A stretch of DNA of 64,000 bases from positions 80,512 to 144,511 of the forward strand of contig URRR01000003.1 of NCBI GenBank assembly GCA_900550365.1. The letters are read 5' to 3'. Source of the DNA: an uncultured Prevotella sp. (GTDB lineage Bacteria; Bacteroidota; Bacteroidia; Bacteroidales; Bacteroidaceae). The notes beneath the pieces are model-generated. The model was not told the DNA's origin, did not search any database, and saw only the letters and a program-made list of their open reading frames with translations. Position 1 is the first letter of the stretch, and the number at the start of each line of letters is the position of its first letter. A program made the translations under genes and the position numbers. Positions 18,377-26,578 of this stretch are shown here, in pieces.

Positions 18377-19038
18377 GAACTATTTTAACTATTTTTGTAT
18401 CGCTAATAACATTAAGTACCGTTAACGCCCAAACCTTCAGCCTCGACTCTGAAGGGCGCGACCCCGAATACGTAAAGACCATACTGGGCCGCGCTAAGAA
18501 GGTTACCGACGCCCTCAGCATCACGGGTACGGCACGGGGCGAGCAGGTGATGAACATCGTAGCTAACCGATATTTTGAACTTAACGACATTTACGAGGAG
18601 CGCGACAGCCTGAAGAAGGCTGCATCCGCACTTACCGGCGACACCAAGAAACAGGCTCAGGCATATGCCGAAAGCCTGAAGGACAGCAAGCTGTACCGCT
18701 CACACTTCGCCTTCGACGCTGACCTGTCACTGCTGCTCGACGCAGCCCAGATAGAGACGGTGAAGGACGTCATGACGTACAACGTGGTGAAGGTGACTTA
18801 CGACGCGCAGTGCGACATGATACCTACGCTCACCGCCGAGGAGAAAGCCCAGATACTGGCGTGGCTCAAGGAGGCGCGCGAGTTTGCCGTTGACGCCGAG
18901 AGCTCAAAGAAGAAGCATGAGGCCTTCGGCAAGTACAAGGGCCGCATCAACAACTATCTTAGCAAGCGCGGATATGACCTTCAGAAGGAACGCGAGGCCT
19001 GGGCCGAGCGTGTAAAGGCAAGAGGAGGCTCTCTGTAA
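18373..19038 (+). CDS. DUF3826 secreted protein
   Basis: I recognise this as the DUF3826 family, a small exported protein found in Bacteroidetes polysaccharide loci; its function is unknown to me. The signal peptide spans residues 1-20 (STVNAQ). The rest is mostly helical and highly charged (DPEYVKTILGRAKKVTDAL, NIVANRYFELNDIYEERDSLKK, MTYNVVKVTYDAQCDMIPTLT, EKAQILAWLKEAREFA), with no catalytic motif I can name. It overlaps the isomerase-like gene by four bases and is followed after 18 bases by the GH127 gene, so it belongs to the same transcript. Its context suggests an accessory in side-chain processing. Confidence 0.7.
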   Translation: MRTILTIFVSLITLSTVNAQTFSLDSEGRDPEYVKTILGRAKKVTDALSITGTARGEQVMNIVANRYFELNDIYEERDSLKKAASALTGDTKKQAQAYAESLKDSKLYRSHFAFDADLSLLLDAAQIETVKDVMTYNVVKVTYDAQCDMIPTLTAEEKAQILAWLKEAREFAVDAESSKKKHEAFGKYKGRINNYLSKRGYDLQKEREAWAERVKARGGSL

Positions 19039-19056
19039 ATCCATGACTTACAACCT

Positions 19057-21156
19057 ATGAATAAGAAAACATTACTGACCTTAGTGACAACTGCGGCCGT
19101 GGCCCTGCCCGCCGCAGCCCAGCACAGCGGCATCACAGACACCCGCAACAGCAAGTACGCCGTAATCAACTCTACGCCTATTGACGCAGTGAAGTGGACG
19201 GGCGGCTTCTGGGGCGAGCGCTTCGGCGTGTTCAGCGGCACGTCCCTGCAGAGCATGTGGGAGACGTGGCAGTCTGACGAGGGCAAGAGCTTCAACAACT
19301 TCCTCATCGCCGCCGGTGAGAAGAAGGGCAAGCGGCACGGCCCGCCCTTCCATGACGGCGACATGTACAAATGGCTTGAGGCCGTGGCTGCCGTCTATGC
19401 GGTAAACAAAGACCCCGAACTTGACAGAATAATGGACCGCGTGATAGGTCTGATAGCCAAGGCTCAACGCCCCGACGGCTATCTGCACACGCCCGTCATC
19501 ATAGCCAACCTGCTGAAGGCAGGGGCGCAGACGTCGCAGATAGCGTCTGACGAGGCCAAGGAGAACGAGAACATAGGCACCAAGGTAGGCACGAGCGGCG
19601 ACGGACGCTTCGGCAATCCGCTGAACTTCGAGGCCTACAACATGGGCCACCTCATCACCGCTGGCATCATCCACAAGCGCGCCACGGGCAAAACGACCCT
19701 GTTCGACTGCGCCGTGAAGGCAGCCGACTGCCTTTACGACTTCTACATGAACCCGTCAAAGGACGCTCTGGAGAAGGGCGTCATCTGTCCGTCTCACTAC
19801 ATGGCGATAACCGAGATGTACCGCGAGACAGGCAATCCGAAATACCTTGAACTCTCAAAACAGCTAATCAACATCCGCGACAGCGTGAAGAACGGCACTG
19901 ACGACAATCAGGACCGCATACCCTTCCGCCAGCAGTATAACGCCATGGGACACTCCGTGCGCGCCAATTATCTGTACGCCGGAGTAGCCGATCTGTACGT
20001 TGAGGACGGCGAGGCACAGCTTAAGAAGAATCTTGACGCCATTTGGGACGACATCGTTTACCGCAAGATGTACATCAACGGAGCGTGCGGTGCCCTCTAT
20101 GACGGCACATCTCCTGACGGCACCGAATACAAGCCGGATCTCATCCAGAAGGTTCACCAGAGCTACGGACGACCTTACCAGCTGCCCCACTCCACCGCTC
20201 ATAACGAGACTTGCGCCAACATAGGCAACATGCTGCTCAACTGGCGCATGTTCCAGGCTACGGCCGACGCCAAGTATGCAGGTCTGGTGGAGAACTGTCT
20301 GTACAACAGCATACTGTGCGGAATAAGCCTTGACGGCACAAAATACTTCTACACCAACCCTCTGCGCATGTCTGACGAACTGCCGTATGACCTGCGCTGG
20401 CCCAACGAACGCATGAAGTATATCAGCTGCTTCTGCTGTCCTCCCAACACGCTGCGCACCCTCTGTGAGGCTCAGGACTATGCTTACAGCGTAGGTAAGG
20501 GTGAGATTTACGTCAATCTGTACGGCCAGAACACTCTCACAACCAAGCTTGACGGCATAGGAGAGATTACCCTTGAGCAGGCAACTGACTATCCCTGGAA
20601 CGGCAACGTGGCGCTGACCGTGGCCCGGCTGAAGGGCAAGAAGGACTTCACTCTGAAGCTGAGAATACCCGAATGGTGTGACAACGCCAGAATAACCGTC
20701 AACGGCGAGCCCGTGAACGCCGACATAAAGAGCGGCAGCTACGCCGCAATTACCCGCCGGTGGAAGAAAGGCGACGTTGTAACATTAGACATGCCGATGG
20801 ACACCAAGCTCATGGAGGCGAACCCGCTGGTTGAGGAATGCCGCGGCCAGGTGGCCGTTCAGCGTGGCCCGATACTCTACTGCATCGAGAGCAACGACCT
20901 CAATGGCGCCGACATCGACAACATCGCGATACCGGCTGACGCCAAGTTCACCCCCGTTGAGACGAATATCGCCGGCAGCAGGATAATGGCTTTGGAGACC
21001 GAAGCCGTTGACCGCGGCGAAAGCAAATGGACAAACACCCTCTACCGCGAAGCAGGCAAGAAGAAGAACACCGTAAAAATACGCCTCATCCCCTACTATG
21101 CGTGGGGCAACAGAGGCAAAAGCGAGATGACCGTATGGATACCCGTAGAACTCTGA
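19057..21156 (+). CDS. GH127 beta-L-arabinofuranosidase-like enzyme (DUF1680)
   Basis: Predicted to remove beta-L-arabinofuranosyl or related residues in the periplasm. The signal peptide ends near residue 21 (LPAAAQ). An (alpha/alpha)6 barrel follows, and the zinc-cysteine active site of Bifidobacterium HypBA1 (Glu338, Cys340, Cys417, Cys418) is matched by Glu384 and Cys386 (HNETCANIGN) and Cys460-Cys461 (FCCPPN). In that family a zinc-bound cysteine is the nucleophile, and here it would be Cys460. C-terminal beta-sandwich domains begin near residue 510. The length, 699 residues, is slightly above the type enzyme. The family also includes members with other substrates, so arabinose specificity is inferred. 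Its 3' end overlaps the next gene by 22 bases. Confidence 0.88.
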   Translation: MNKKTLLTLVTTAAVALPAAAQHSGITDTRNSKYAVINSTPIDAVKWTGGFWGERFGVFSGTSLQSMWETWQSDEGKSFNNFLIAAGEKKGKRHGPPFHDGDMYKWLEAVAAVYAVNKDPELDRIMDRVIGLIAKAQRPDGYLHTPVIIANLLKAGAQTSQIASDEAKENENIGTKVGTSGDGRFGNPLNFEAYNMGHLITAGIIHKRATGKTTLFDCAVKAADCLYDFYMNPSKDALEKGVICPSHYMAITEMYRETGNPKYLELSKQLINIRDSVKNGTDDNQDRIPFRQQYNAMGHSVRANYLYAGVADLYVEDGEAQLKKNLDAIWDDIVYRKMYINGACGALYDGTSPDGTEYKPDLIQKVHQSYGRPYQLPHSTAHNETCANIGNMLLNWRMFQATADAKYAGLVENCLYNSILCGISLDGTKYFYTNPLRMSDELPYDLRWPNERMKYISCFCCPPNTLRTLCEAQDYAYSVGKGEIYVNLYGQNTLTTKLDGIGEITLEQATDYPWNGNVALTVARLKGKKDFTLKLRIPEWCDNARITVNGEPVNADIKSGSYAAITRRWKKGDVVTLDMPMDTKLMEANPLVEECRGQVAVQRGPILYCIESNDLNGADIDNIAIPADAKFTPVETNIAGSRIMALETEAVDRGESKWTNTLYREAGKKKNTVKIRLIPYYAWGNRGKSEMTVWIPVEL

Positions 21157-22895
21157 TAACATCAATCTTTGCCGTAACAATCGGCCTTACAACGTATGCG
21201 ACCGACTTGATTGTCAAGCCGGGCGCATACGCTATTGAGAAAGCTCTGCAGCAGGCACGTGAGGAACGCCGGCTTAACGGTGCCAAGGACGTGTGCATAC
21301 GTCTGCAGGAAGGCACCTACCGGCTCAACCAGCCGATAACGGTACGACCCGAGGACAGCGGCACACGCATCGTAGCCGACGGCCAGGTGACCGTCAGCGG
21401 AGGCGTAAGCATCAGCGGCTGGAAGAAGGAAGGCCGGTTCTACGTTGCCGACGTGCCCGACTTTAACGGCCGTCCGCTGGAGTTCAGACAGCTCTGGGTA
21501 AACGGGAAGAAGGCTGTTAGGGCACGCGACGTGGCCGACTTTGACGACATGTTCCGCATCCGCGGCATTGACAAACCTAACGAGACACTGTACGTTCCGG
21601 CCAAAGCGGTGAAGAAGATTGTCAACGCACGCTACGCTGAAATGGTAATCCACGAAATGTGGTGCATAGCTAATCTACGAATAAAGAATATAAAGATACA
21701 GGGCGACAGCGCCGCCGTAACCTTTCATCAGCCTGAGAGCCACGTACACTTCATGCACCCCTGGCCGTCGCCAATGGTGACTACAGACGGCCACAACTCA
21801 GCTTTCTATCTGACAAACGCCAAGGAGCTCCTGGACGAGGAGGGCGAATGGTATCTCGACGCACGCCAGTCAAAACTTTATTACATACCCCGCAAGGGTG
21901 AGGACATGAGCCGTGCCGAGGTGATTGCGCCGGCAGTGGAGACGCTGATGCAGGTCTGCGGCACGCCGGACGACCCCGTACGCGACGTTACCTTCGAGGG
22001 TATCACGTTCAGTCATGCCACATGGCTGCGTCCCTCGGTCAGCGGACACGCTCCATTGCAGGCCGGTATGTACATGACAGAGGCATACAAACTGCGCCCG
22101 AAGATGGACCGCCCAAACGGCGACCACAAGTTAGACAACCAGGGATGGGTAGGCCGCCCGGCAGCAGCCGTAAGCCTTGACTGTGCCGAAAACGTGTCGT
22201 TCAGCCGCTGCACCTTCGAGCACAACGCCTCGACAGGTCTCGACTACCATACTTATATAAAAGGAGGAACGGTTGACCGCTGCACCTTCAGCGATATAGG
22301 CGGCAACGGAATACTGGCCGGCAGCTTCGGTCCGGAGGCTCACGAGGCACATCTCCCCTACGACCCGAGCGACCGCCGCATAATCTGCACGGGCCTGAGC
22401 ATAACGAATAACCTCATCACTGACGTCAGCAACGACGACTGGGGATGCGTCGGGATAGGCGCGGGTTTCGTCAGGGACATACGAATATGCCACAACGAGA
22501 TAAGCGAAGTGTCATACACCGGCATATCAATGGGCTGGGGATGGAACCAGCAGGTTTGCTCAATGGCCAACAATCTGGTGAGCGGCAACCTGATACATCA
22601 CTACGCAAAGCACATGTATGACACGGCCGGAATATACACCCTCGGCTCGCAGCCCCACTCACTTATCGAGGGAAACGTGGTGCGTGACATCTACTCTCCG
22701 AGCTATGCCCACGACCCGAACCACTGGTTCTATCTGTACACAGACGAAGGCTCGTCGTACATAACGGTACGCAACAACTGGACACCGGCTGAGAAATTCC
22801 TCAAGAACGCCAACGGTCCGGGCAACACATGGGAGAACAACGGTCCCATGGTGGCCGACAGCATAAAGGCAGCCGCCGGCATACAGAAAAAGTAA
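21135..22895 (+). CDS. Right-handed parallel beta-helix glycoside hydrolase (GH141/GH120-like)
   Basis: An exported beta-helix carbohydrate-active enzyme. I start it at 21135, which gives a signal peptide (TLITSIFAVTIGLTTYA) and a 22-base overlap with GH127; the in-frame ATG at 21027 lies deep in the GH127 gene and lacks a signal. The N-terminus has the pectate-lyase-like entry (IEKALQQAREERR, LQEGTYRLNQPITV). Helical coils carry VTFEGITFSHATWL, CTFEHNASTGLDYH, CTFSDIGGNGILAGSF and YTGISMGWGW, then DTAGIYTLGSQ, which resembles conserved segments of GH141 and GH120 proteins. GH141 contains a fucosidase and xylanases, GH120 beta-xylosidases, so the activity is uncertain. Conserved Asp/Glu residues in WGCVGIGAG and DTAGIYTL are candidates for catalysis. 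It ends this block; a palindromic element follows. Confidence 0.7.
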   Translation: MDTRRTLITSIFAVTIGLTTYATDLIVKPGAYAIEKALQQAREERRLNGAKDVCIRLQEGTYRLNQPITVRPEDSGTRIVADGQVTVSGGVSISGWKKEGRFYVADVPDFNGRPLEFRQLWVNGKKAVRARDVADFDDMFRIRGIDKPNETLYVPAKAVKKIVNARYAEMVIHEMWCIANLRIKNIKIQGDSAAVTFHQPESHVHFMHPWPSPMVTTDGHNSAFYLTNAKELLDEEGEWYLDARQSKLYYIPRKGEDMSRAEVIAPAVETLMQVCGTPDDPVRDVTFEGITFSHATWLRPSVSGHAPLQAGMYMTEAYKLRPKMDRPNGDHKLDNQGWVGRPAAAVSLDCAENVSFSRCTFEHNASTGLDYHTYIKGGTVDRCTFSDIGGNGILAGSFGPEAHEAHLPYDPSDRRIICTGLSITNNLITDVSNDDWGCVGIGAGFVRDIRICHNEISEVSYTGISMGWGWNQQVCSMANNLVSGNLIHHYAKHMYDTAGIYTLGSQPHSLIEGNVVRDIYSPSYAHDPNHWFYLYTDEGSSYITVRNNWTPAEKFLKNANGPGNTWENNGPMVADSIKAAAGIQKK

Positions 22896-22911
22896 AGCAA
22901 ATATCCGGGTT

Positions 22912-22999
22912 TGCGAAAGACGGCATTTTGCACTGCGATTTGCCGTCTTTTACAGCCTGAAAGACGGTCTTTCAGAAGCCAAAAGGCCGTGTTTTGCAA
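22912..22999. repeat. A4/T4 palindromic intergenic element, copy 4
   Basis: The units are AAAGACGGCATTTTG (about 22916), TTTGCCGTCTTTTA (about 22939), AAAGACGGTCTTTC (about 22960) and AAAAGGCCGTGTTTT (22981). The flank TAATCACCTGACTATCAAGCG (23009-23029) matches the side sequence of copy 5 (TAATCACCTGATACTCAACG) but lies on the other side of the units. The element separates the beta-helix gene from the transporter gene. Confidence 0.8.
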
Positions 23000-23133
23000 T
23001 ACACAATATAATCACCTGACTATCAAGCGGTTACTGACGTAGCAAAAATCCGGGTTACCCGCTGCGTGAAAATGCGGTCTGCCGACCCGGCGGAGAATAC
23101 ACCTTAGGTAACTAAATAACAAGAAACTAATAT

Positions 23134-24507
23134 ATGGAAAAGACAAAAAGCAGCTTGAAAAGCACCATAGCGGTGTCGCTGACAAACTATCTTGACGCCG
23201 GAGCAATAGTAGCCGGCGCCAGCGGACTAACCCTCTGGCAGGACTATCTCGGTCTCACTGAGGGTCATCTGGGCCTGCTCAACGCCATAAGCGCCAACTG
23301 TCTCGGCGCGGCGATAGGCGCAATCATCGGCGGTTTCCTTGCCGACAAATACGGCCGCAAAGCCATTTACACATACAACATGCTGGTCTACATGCTTGGC
23401 GTGGCGCTCATCATGTTCTCATTCAACTTTCCAATGCTGCTCGCCGGCTTTCTCATCACGGGCATCTCTGTAGGAGTAGGCGTGCCGGCATCATGGACTT
23501 ACATATCAGAAAACTCTGAAGTGGGCAACCGCGGACGCAACATCGGCATCTCTCAGATGGCGTGGGGCATCGGTCCTACTATCATCCTCATACTCGGAAC
23601 ACTGCTCGCGCCGCCCACAACAGGCGGAGCTGACAGTGCAGGCCTGCTCTTTGCTCCAGTAGTAAAGACACTTGCCGACCTGCTGACGGGCGGCTCTGCC
23701 GAGGGCACGGCGCTCAACGTGTTCAGCAGCCGTCTGGTATTCGCCTCGCTATTCATCGTGGCCTTCATAGCATGGAACCTGCAACGCAGGCTCGACGAGT
23801 CAGCCGAGTGGAAGGCTGAGAAGGCTAAGGGCAACGCAGGAAATCAGGGCGGAACGTTCTCTTCGTTCGGCTCGCTGTTCACAAACAAGGTCAACATCCG
23901 CACCATACTTTTCCTCGCCGGCATCTATCTGACGTGGAACCTGGTAAGCTCGGTAATGGGCTTCTTCCAGCAGCATATATATGAGACGGCCGGAGGCCTC
24001 TCTAACCAGCATGCCAACATGCTGTCAGTGGCTCAGTGGGTGATTATCATCATCACTACGTTCATCTTCTCAATGATTGTTGACAAGGTAAACCAGCGCT
24101 GGCTGTACTGCTTCGGAGTAGGAATGGGCGTCTTGGCATGGATTATCATCGTCACGATAGGCATCAACAGCATTGCCGGCCTGCTCTTCTTCACGCTGAT
24201 ATGGGGCATACAGGCCGGTGTCTCGGTGCAGTCGTTCTATGCTCTGTGGGCTTCAGAGCTGTTCCCGGCCAAGTACAGAGCCGCCGCCCAGGGCGTGATG
24301 TTCTTCATCGTGCGCGGCGTGTCGGCGCTGTGGGGACTCGGCTTCGTCTACATCTACGGCGAGAACGGTGAGGGCTTCACCCTCGCGGCATACATCATGA
24401 TGGGTCTGCTGCTCATATCCATGATTGTCGGAACAATCTGGACACCGCAGACCCGTGGAAAAACTCTTGAACAAATAACAAAAGAAAGATATGGCGACGA
24501 CATCTAA
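23134..24507 (+). CDS. MFS sugar:proton symporter
   Basis: An inner-membrane transporter of the sugar porter branch of the major facilitator superfamily, importing a mono- or small oligosaccharide. The 457 residues contain 12 predicted hydrophobic helices. The loop 2-3 motif is FLADKYGRKAIY (about residue 70), and a second-half equivalent lies around SMIVDKVNQRW. The helix-4/5 region has GVPASWTYISENSEVGNRGRNIGI, typical of sugar porters. Its last 17 bases overlap the following cytoplasmic GH78 gene, which strongly implies coexpression. Rhamnose or a rhamnosyl-oligosaccharide is therefore the likely cargo, by inference. Confidence 0.88.
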   Translation: MEKTKSSLKSTIAVSLTNYLDAGAIVAGASGLTLWQDYLGLTEGHLGLLNAISANCLGAAIGAIIGGFLADKYGRKAIYTYNMLVYMLGVALIMFSFNFPMLLAGFLITGISVGVGVPASWTYISENSEVGNRGRNIGISQMAWGIGPTIILILGTLLAPPTTGGADSAGLLFAPVVKTLADLLTGGSAEGTALNVFSSRLVFASLFIVAFIAWNLQRRLDESAEWKAEKAKGNAGNQGGTFSSFGSLFTNKVNIRTILFLAGIYLTWNLVSSVMGFFQQHIYETAGGLSNQHANMLSVAQWVIIIITTFIFSMIVDKVNQRWLYCFGVGMGVLAWIIIVTIGINSIAGLLFFTLIWGIQAGVSVQSFYALWASELFPAKYRAAAQGVMFFIVRGVSALWGLGFVYIYGENGEGFTLAAYIMMGLLLISMIVGTIWTPQTRGKTLEQITKERYGDDI

Positions 24508-26578
24508 AGCTACATGGATTTGGTATCCGGGCGACTATGAAATCTGGCTCGGCAACAAGATGAACAACCGCCGCACTGACCGCGGCGCTTACTTCCCTCC
24601 GTTCTGGAAGCAGGACAGCCACTACGTGACGGTTGAGTTCAGCAAGGCCGTAAGCCTGACTGAAGCCGAGACACTGACCGTAGCGACAGAGGGCGACTAC
24701 AACATAAAGATAGACGGCAAGATGCTCTTCGGCATGCCGCAAACGTTCACCCTCAGCGCAGGTGACCACCGCATAAACATAAAAGTACACAACCAGGCCA
24801 CGCCTCCGGCACTCTTTATAAGTGGAAAAACCGTCTGCACCGACTCTACATGGAACGTAACGTTTGAGGACAAGGAGTGGATTGACGAGAGCGGAAAGGC
24901 CAGTGACACATCGTCAACGGTCTATATGTCTGCCGGATGCTGGAACTTCAATACGCCTGAGCAGCGCCCCTCGGCATTCAGTCTCAGCCGTAAGCGCATC
25001 AGCCCGGCAAGCACCGACGGCAGTCTGTACGACTTCGGCCGTGAGACTTTCGGCTACGCCGTGCTCAAAGGAATAAAAGGTAACGGCACGATAGACATAT
25101 ATTATGGTGAAAGCGAAGAGGAGGCACGCGACAAAGACTACTGCGAGACACTGGACAAGCTCGTTGTTAAGGACGGTAAAATAACCGACCTCGCAACTAA
25201 TAAGACAGCTGACTTGACAGCGGAATACGTCATGCTGAACAGCAAGGCGCTGCGATTCGTCTACATAGAGACCGACGGCTGCACCGTTGACGGCGTGGAA
25301 CTTGACTACGAATATATGCCTGAGACTGAGAAAGGCACGTTCAGATGCAGCGATGAGGAGCTGAACCGCATTTGGGAAATAGGCGCATACACAATGCAGC
25401 TCACGGCCCGCGAGTTTTTCATTGACGGCATAAAGCGCGACCGCTGGGTATGGAGCGGCGACGCGTCACAGAGCTACCTGATGAACTACTACCTCTTCAA
25501 CGACAACGAAATGGTAAAGCGCACCACGTGGCTGCTGGCCGGCAAGACTCCCGTTACAAGCCATATCAACACAATAATGGACTATACCTTTTACTGGTTT
25601 ATCTCCGTTTACGATTATTACATGTACAGCGGCGACCGCCATTTCTTGACGCAGATCTACCCGACGATGCAGACTTACATGGATTATGTCCTCGGACGAA
25701 CTGACGAAGACGGCATGGTGGAAGGTCTGCCGGGCGACTGGGTGTTCATTGATTGGGCAGACAAGCCCATGGACAAGCAGGGTCAACTGGCTTTCGAGCA
25801 GATTCTGTTCTGCAAATCTCTTGAGGTTACGGCTGCCGTTGCAGCACTTACAGGTGATGACAACGGTGCCGGAAAATATAAAGAACTTGCCGGAAAACTG
25901 GGCGAAAAGCTGCTGCCGTACTTCTGGAACAGCGACAAACAGGCTCTGATGCACAGCCGCCGCGACGGCAAGCTGAGCGGCGAGGTGTTCCGTTACGCCA
26001 ACATGTTCGCCATAATGTACGGTTATCTTGACGAAGAAAAGCAAGAACAGGTAAAGCGGTCGGTCATCCTCAACGATGACGTTCTCAGGATAACGACGCC
26101 TTATATGCGCTTTTACGAACTTGAGGCGCTGTGCATGCTCGGTGAGCAGGACCGCGTAATGAAGGAGATGAAAGCATACTGGGGCGGCATGCTGAAGGAA
26201 GGCGCTACGTCGTTCTGGGAGAAATATAACCCCGACGAGCACGGAAGGGCACGCCTTGCTATGTACGGCCGTCCTTACGGCAAGAGCCTATGCCACGCCT
26301 GGGGAGCAAGCCCCATATATCTGCTGGGCCGCTATTACCTCGGCGTAGAGCCTGTAAAGCCCGGCTATGAGGAATACACCGTAAGGCCGAACCTCGGCGG
26401 ACTTGACTGGATGGAAGGCAATGTGCCCACTCCTTTCGGCTCGGTAAACGTCAGGATAGACAAAGATACCGTGACTGTAAAGAGCGACGGAGGCCACGGA
26501 ACACTGATTATCGGCAGCAAGGAGAACGAGAGAAAATTTGAAATCTTACCCGGAAAAGAAACTAAAATAAACTTATGA
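24491..26578 (+). CDS. Cytoplasmic GH78-type alpha-L-rhamnosidase
   Basis: An (alpha/alpha)6-barrel hydrolase predicted to release rhamnose from an imported oligosaccharide. The N-terminus (MATTSKATWIWYPGDYEIW) has no signal peptide, unlike the other hydrolases of the locus. Beta-sandwich domains cover about residues 1-290. The barrel begins at CSDEELNRIWEIGAYTMQL and carries FIDGIKRDRWVWSGD (about residues 311-325), the GH78-type acidic active-site region. It also has GDWVFIDWAD and, near the end, SLCHAWGASPIYLLGRYYLG before a terminal beta domain. Its 695 residues are short for GH78 because the usual extra N-terminal domains are few. It overlaps the transporter gene by 17 bases and the next gene by four (ATGA). 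Confidence 0.82.
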   Translation: MATTSKATWIWYPGDYEIWLGNKMNNRRTDRGAYFPPFWKQDSHYVTVEFSKAVSLTEAETLTVATEGDYNIKIDGKMLFGMPQTFTLSAGDHRINIKVHNQATPPALFISGKTVCTDSTWNVTFEDKEWIDESGKASDTSSTVYMSAGCWNFNTPEQRPSAFSLSRKRISPASTDGSLYDFGRETFGYAVLKGIKGNGTIDIYYGESEEEARDKDYCETLDKLVVKDGKITDLATNKTADLTAEYVMLNSKALRFVYIETDGCTVDGVELDYEYMPETEKGTFRCSDEELNRIWEIGAYTMQLTAREFFIDGIKRDRWVWSGDASQSYLMNYYLFNDNEMVKRTTWLLAGKTPVTSHINTIMDYTFYWFISVYDYYMYSGDRHFLTQIYPTMQTYMDYVLGRTDEDGMVEGLPGDWVFIDWADKPMDKQGQLAFEQILFCKSLEVTAAVAALTGDDNGAGKYKELAGKLGEKLLPYFWNSDKQALMHSRRDGKLSGEVFRYANMFAIMYGYLDEEKQEQVKRSVILNDDVLRITTPYMRFYELEALCMLGEQDRVMKEMKAYWGGMLKEGATSFWEKYNPDEHGRARLAMYGRPYGKSLCHAWGASPIYLLGRYYLGVEPVKPGYEEYTVRPNLGGLDWMEGNVPTPFGSVNVRIDKDTVTVKSDGGHGTLIIGSKENERKFEILPGKETKINL

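Noticed and set aside
21027..21134. Longer N-terminus for the beta-helix enzyme
   Set aside because: It is a shifted reading of the GH127 end; the signal peptide begins at 21135.
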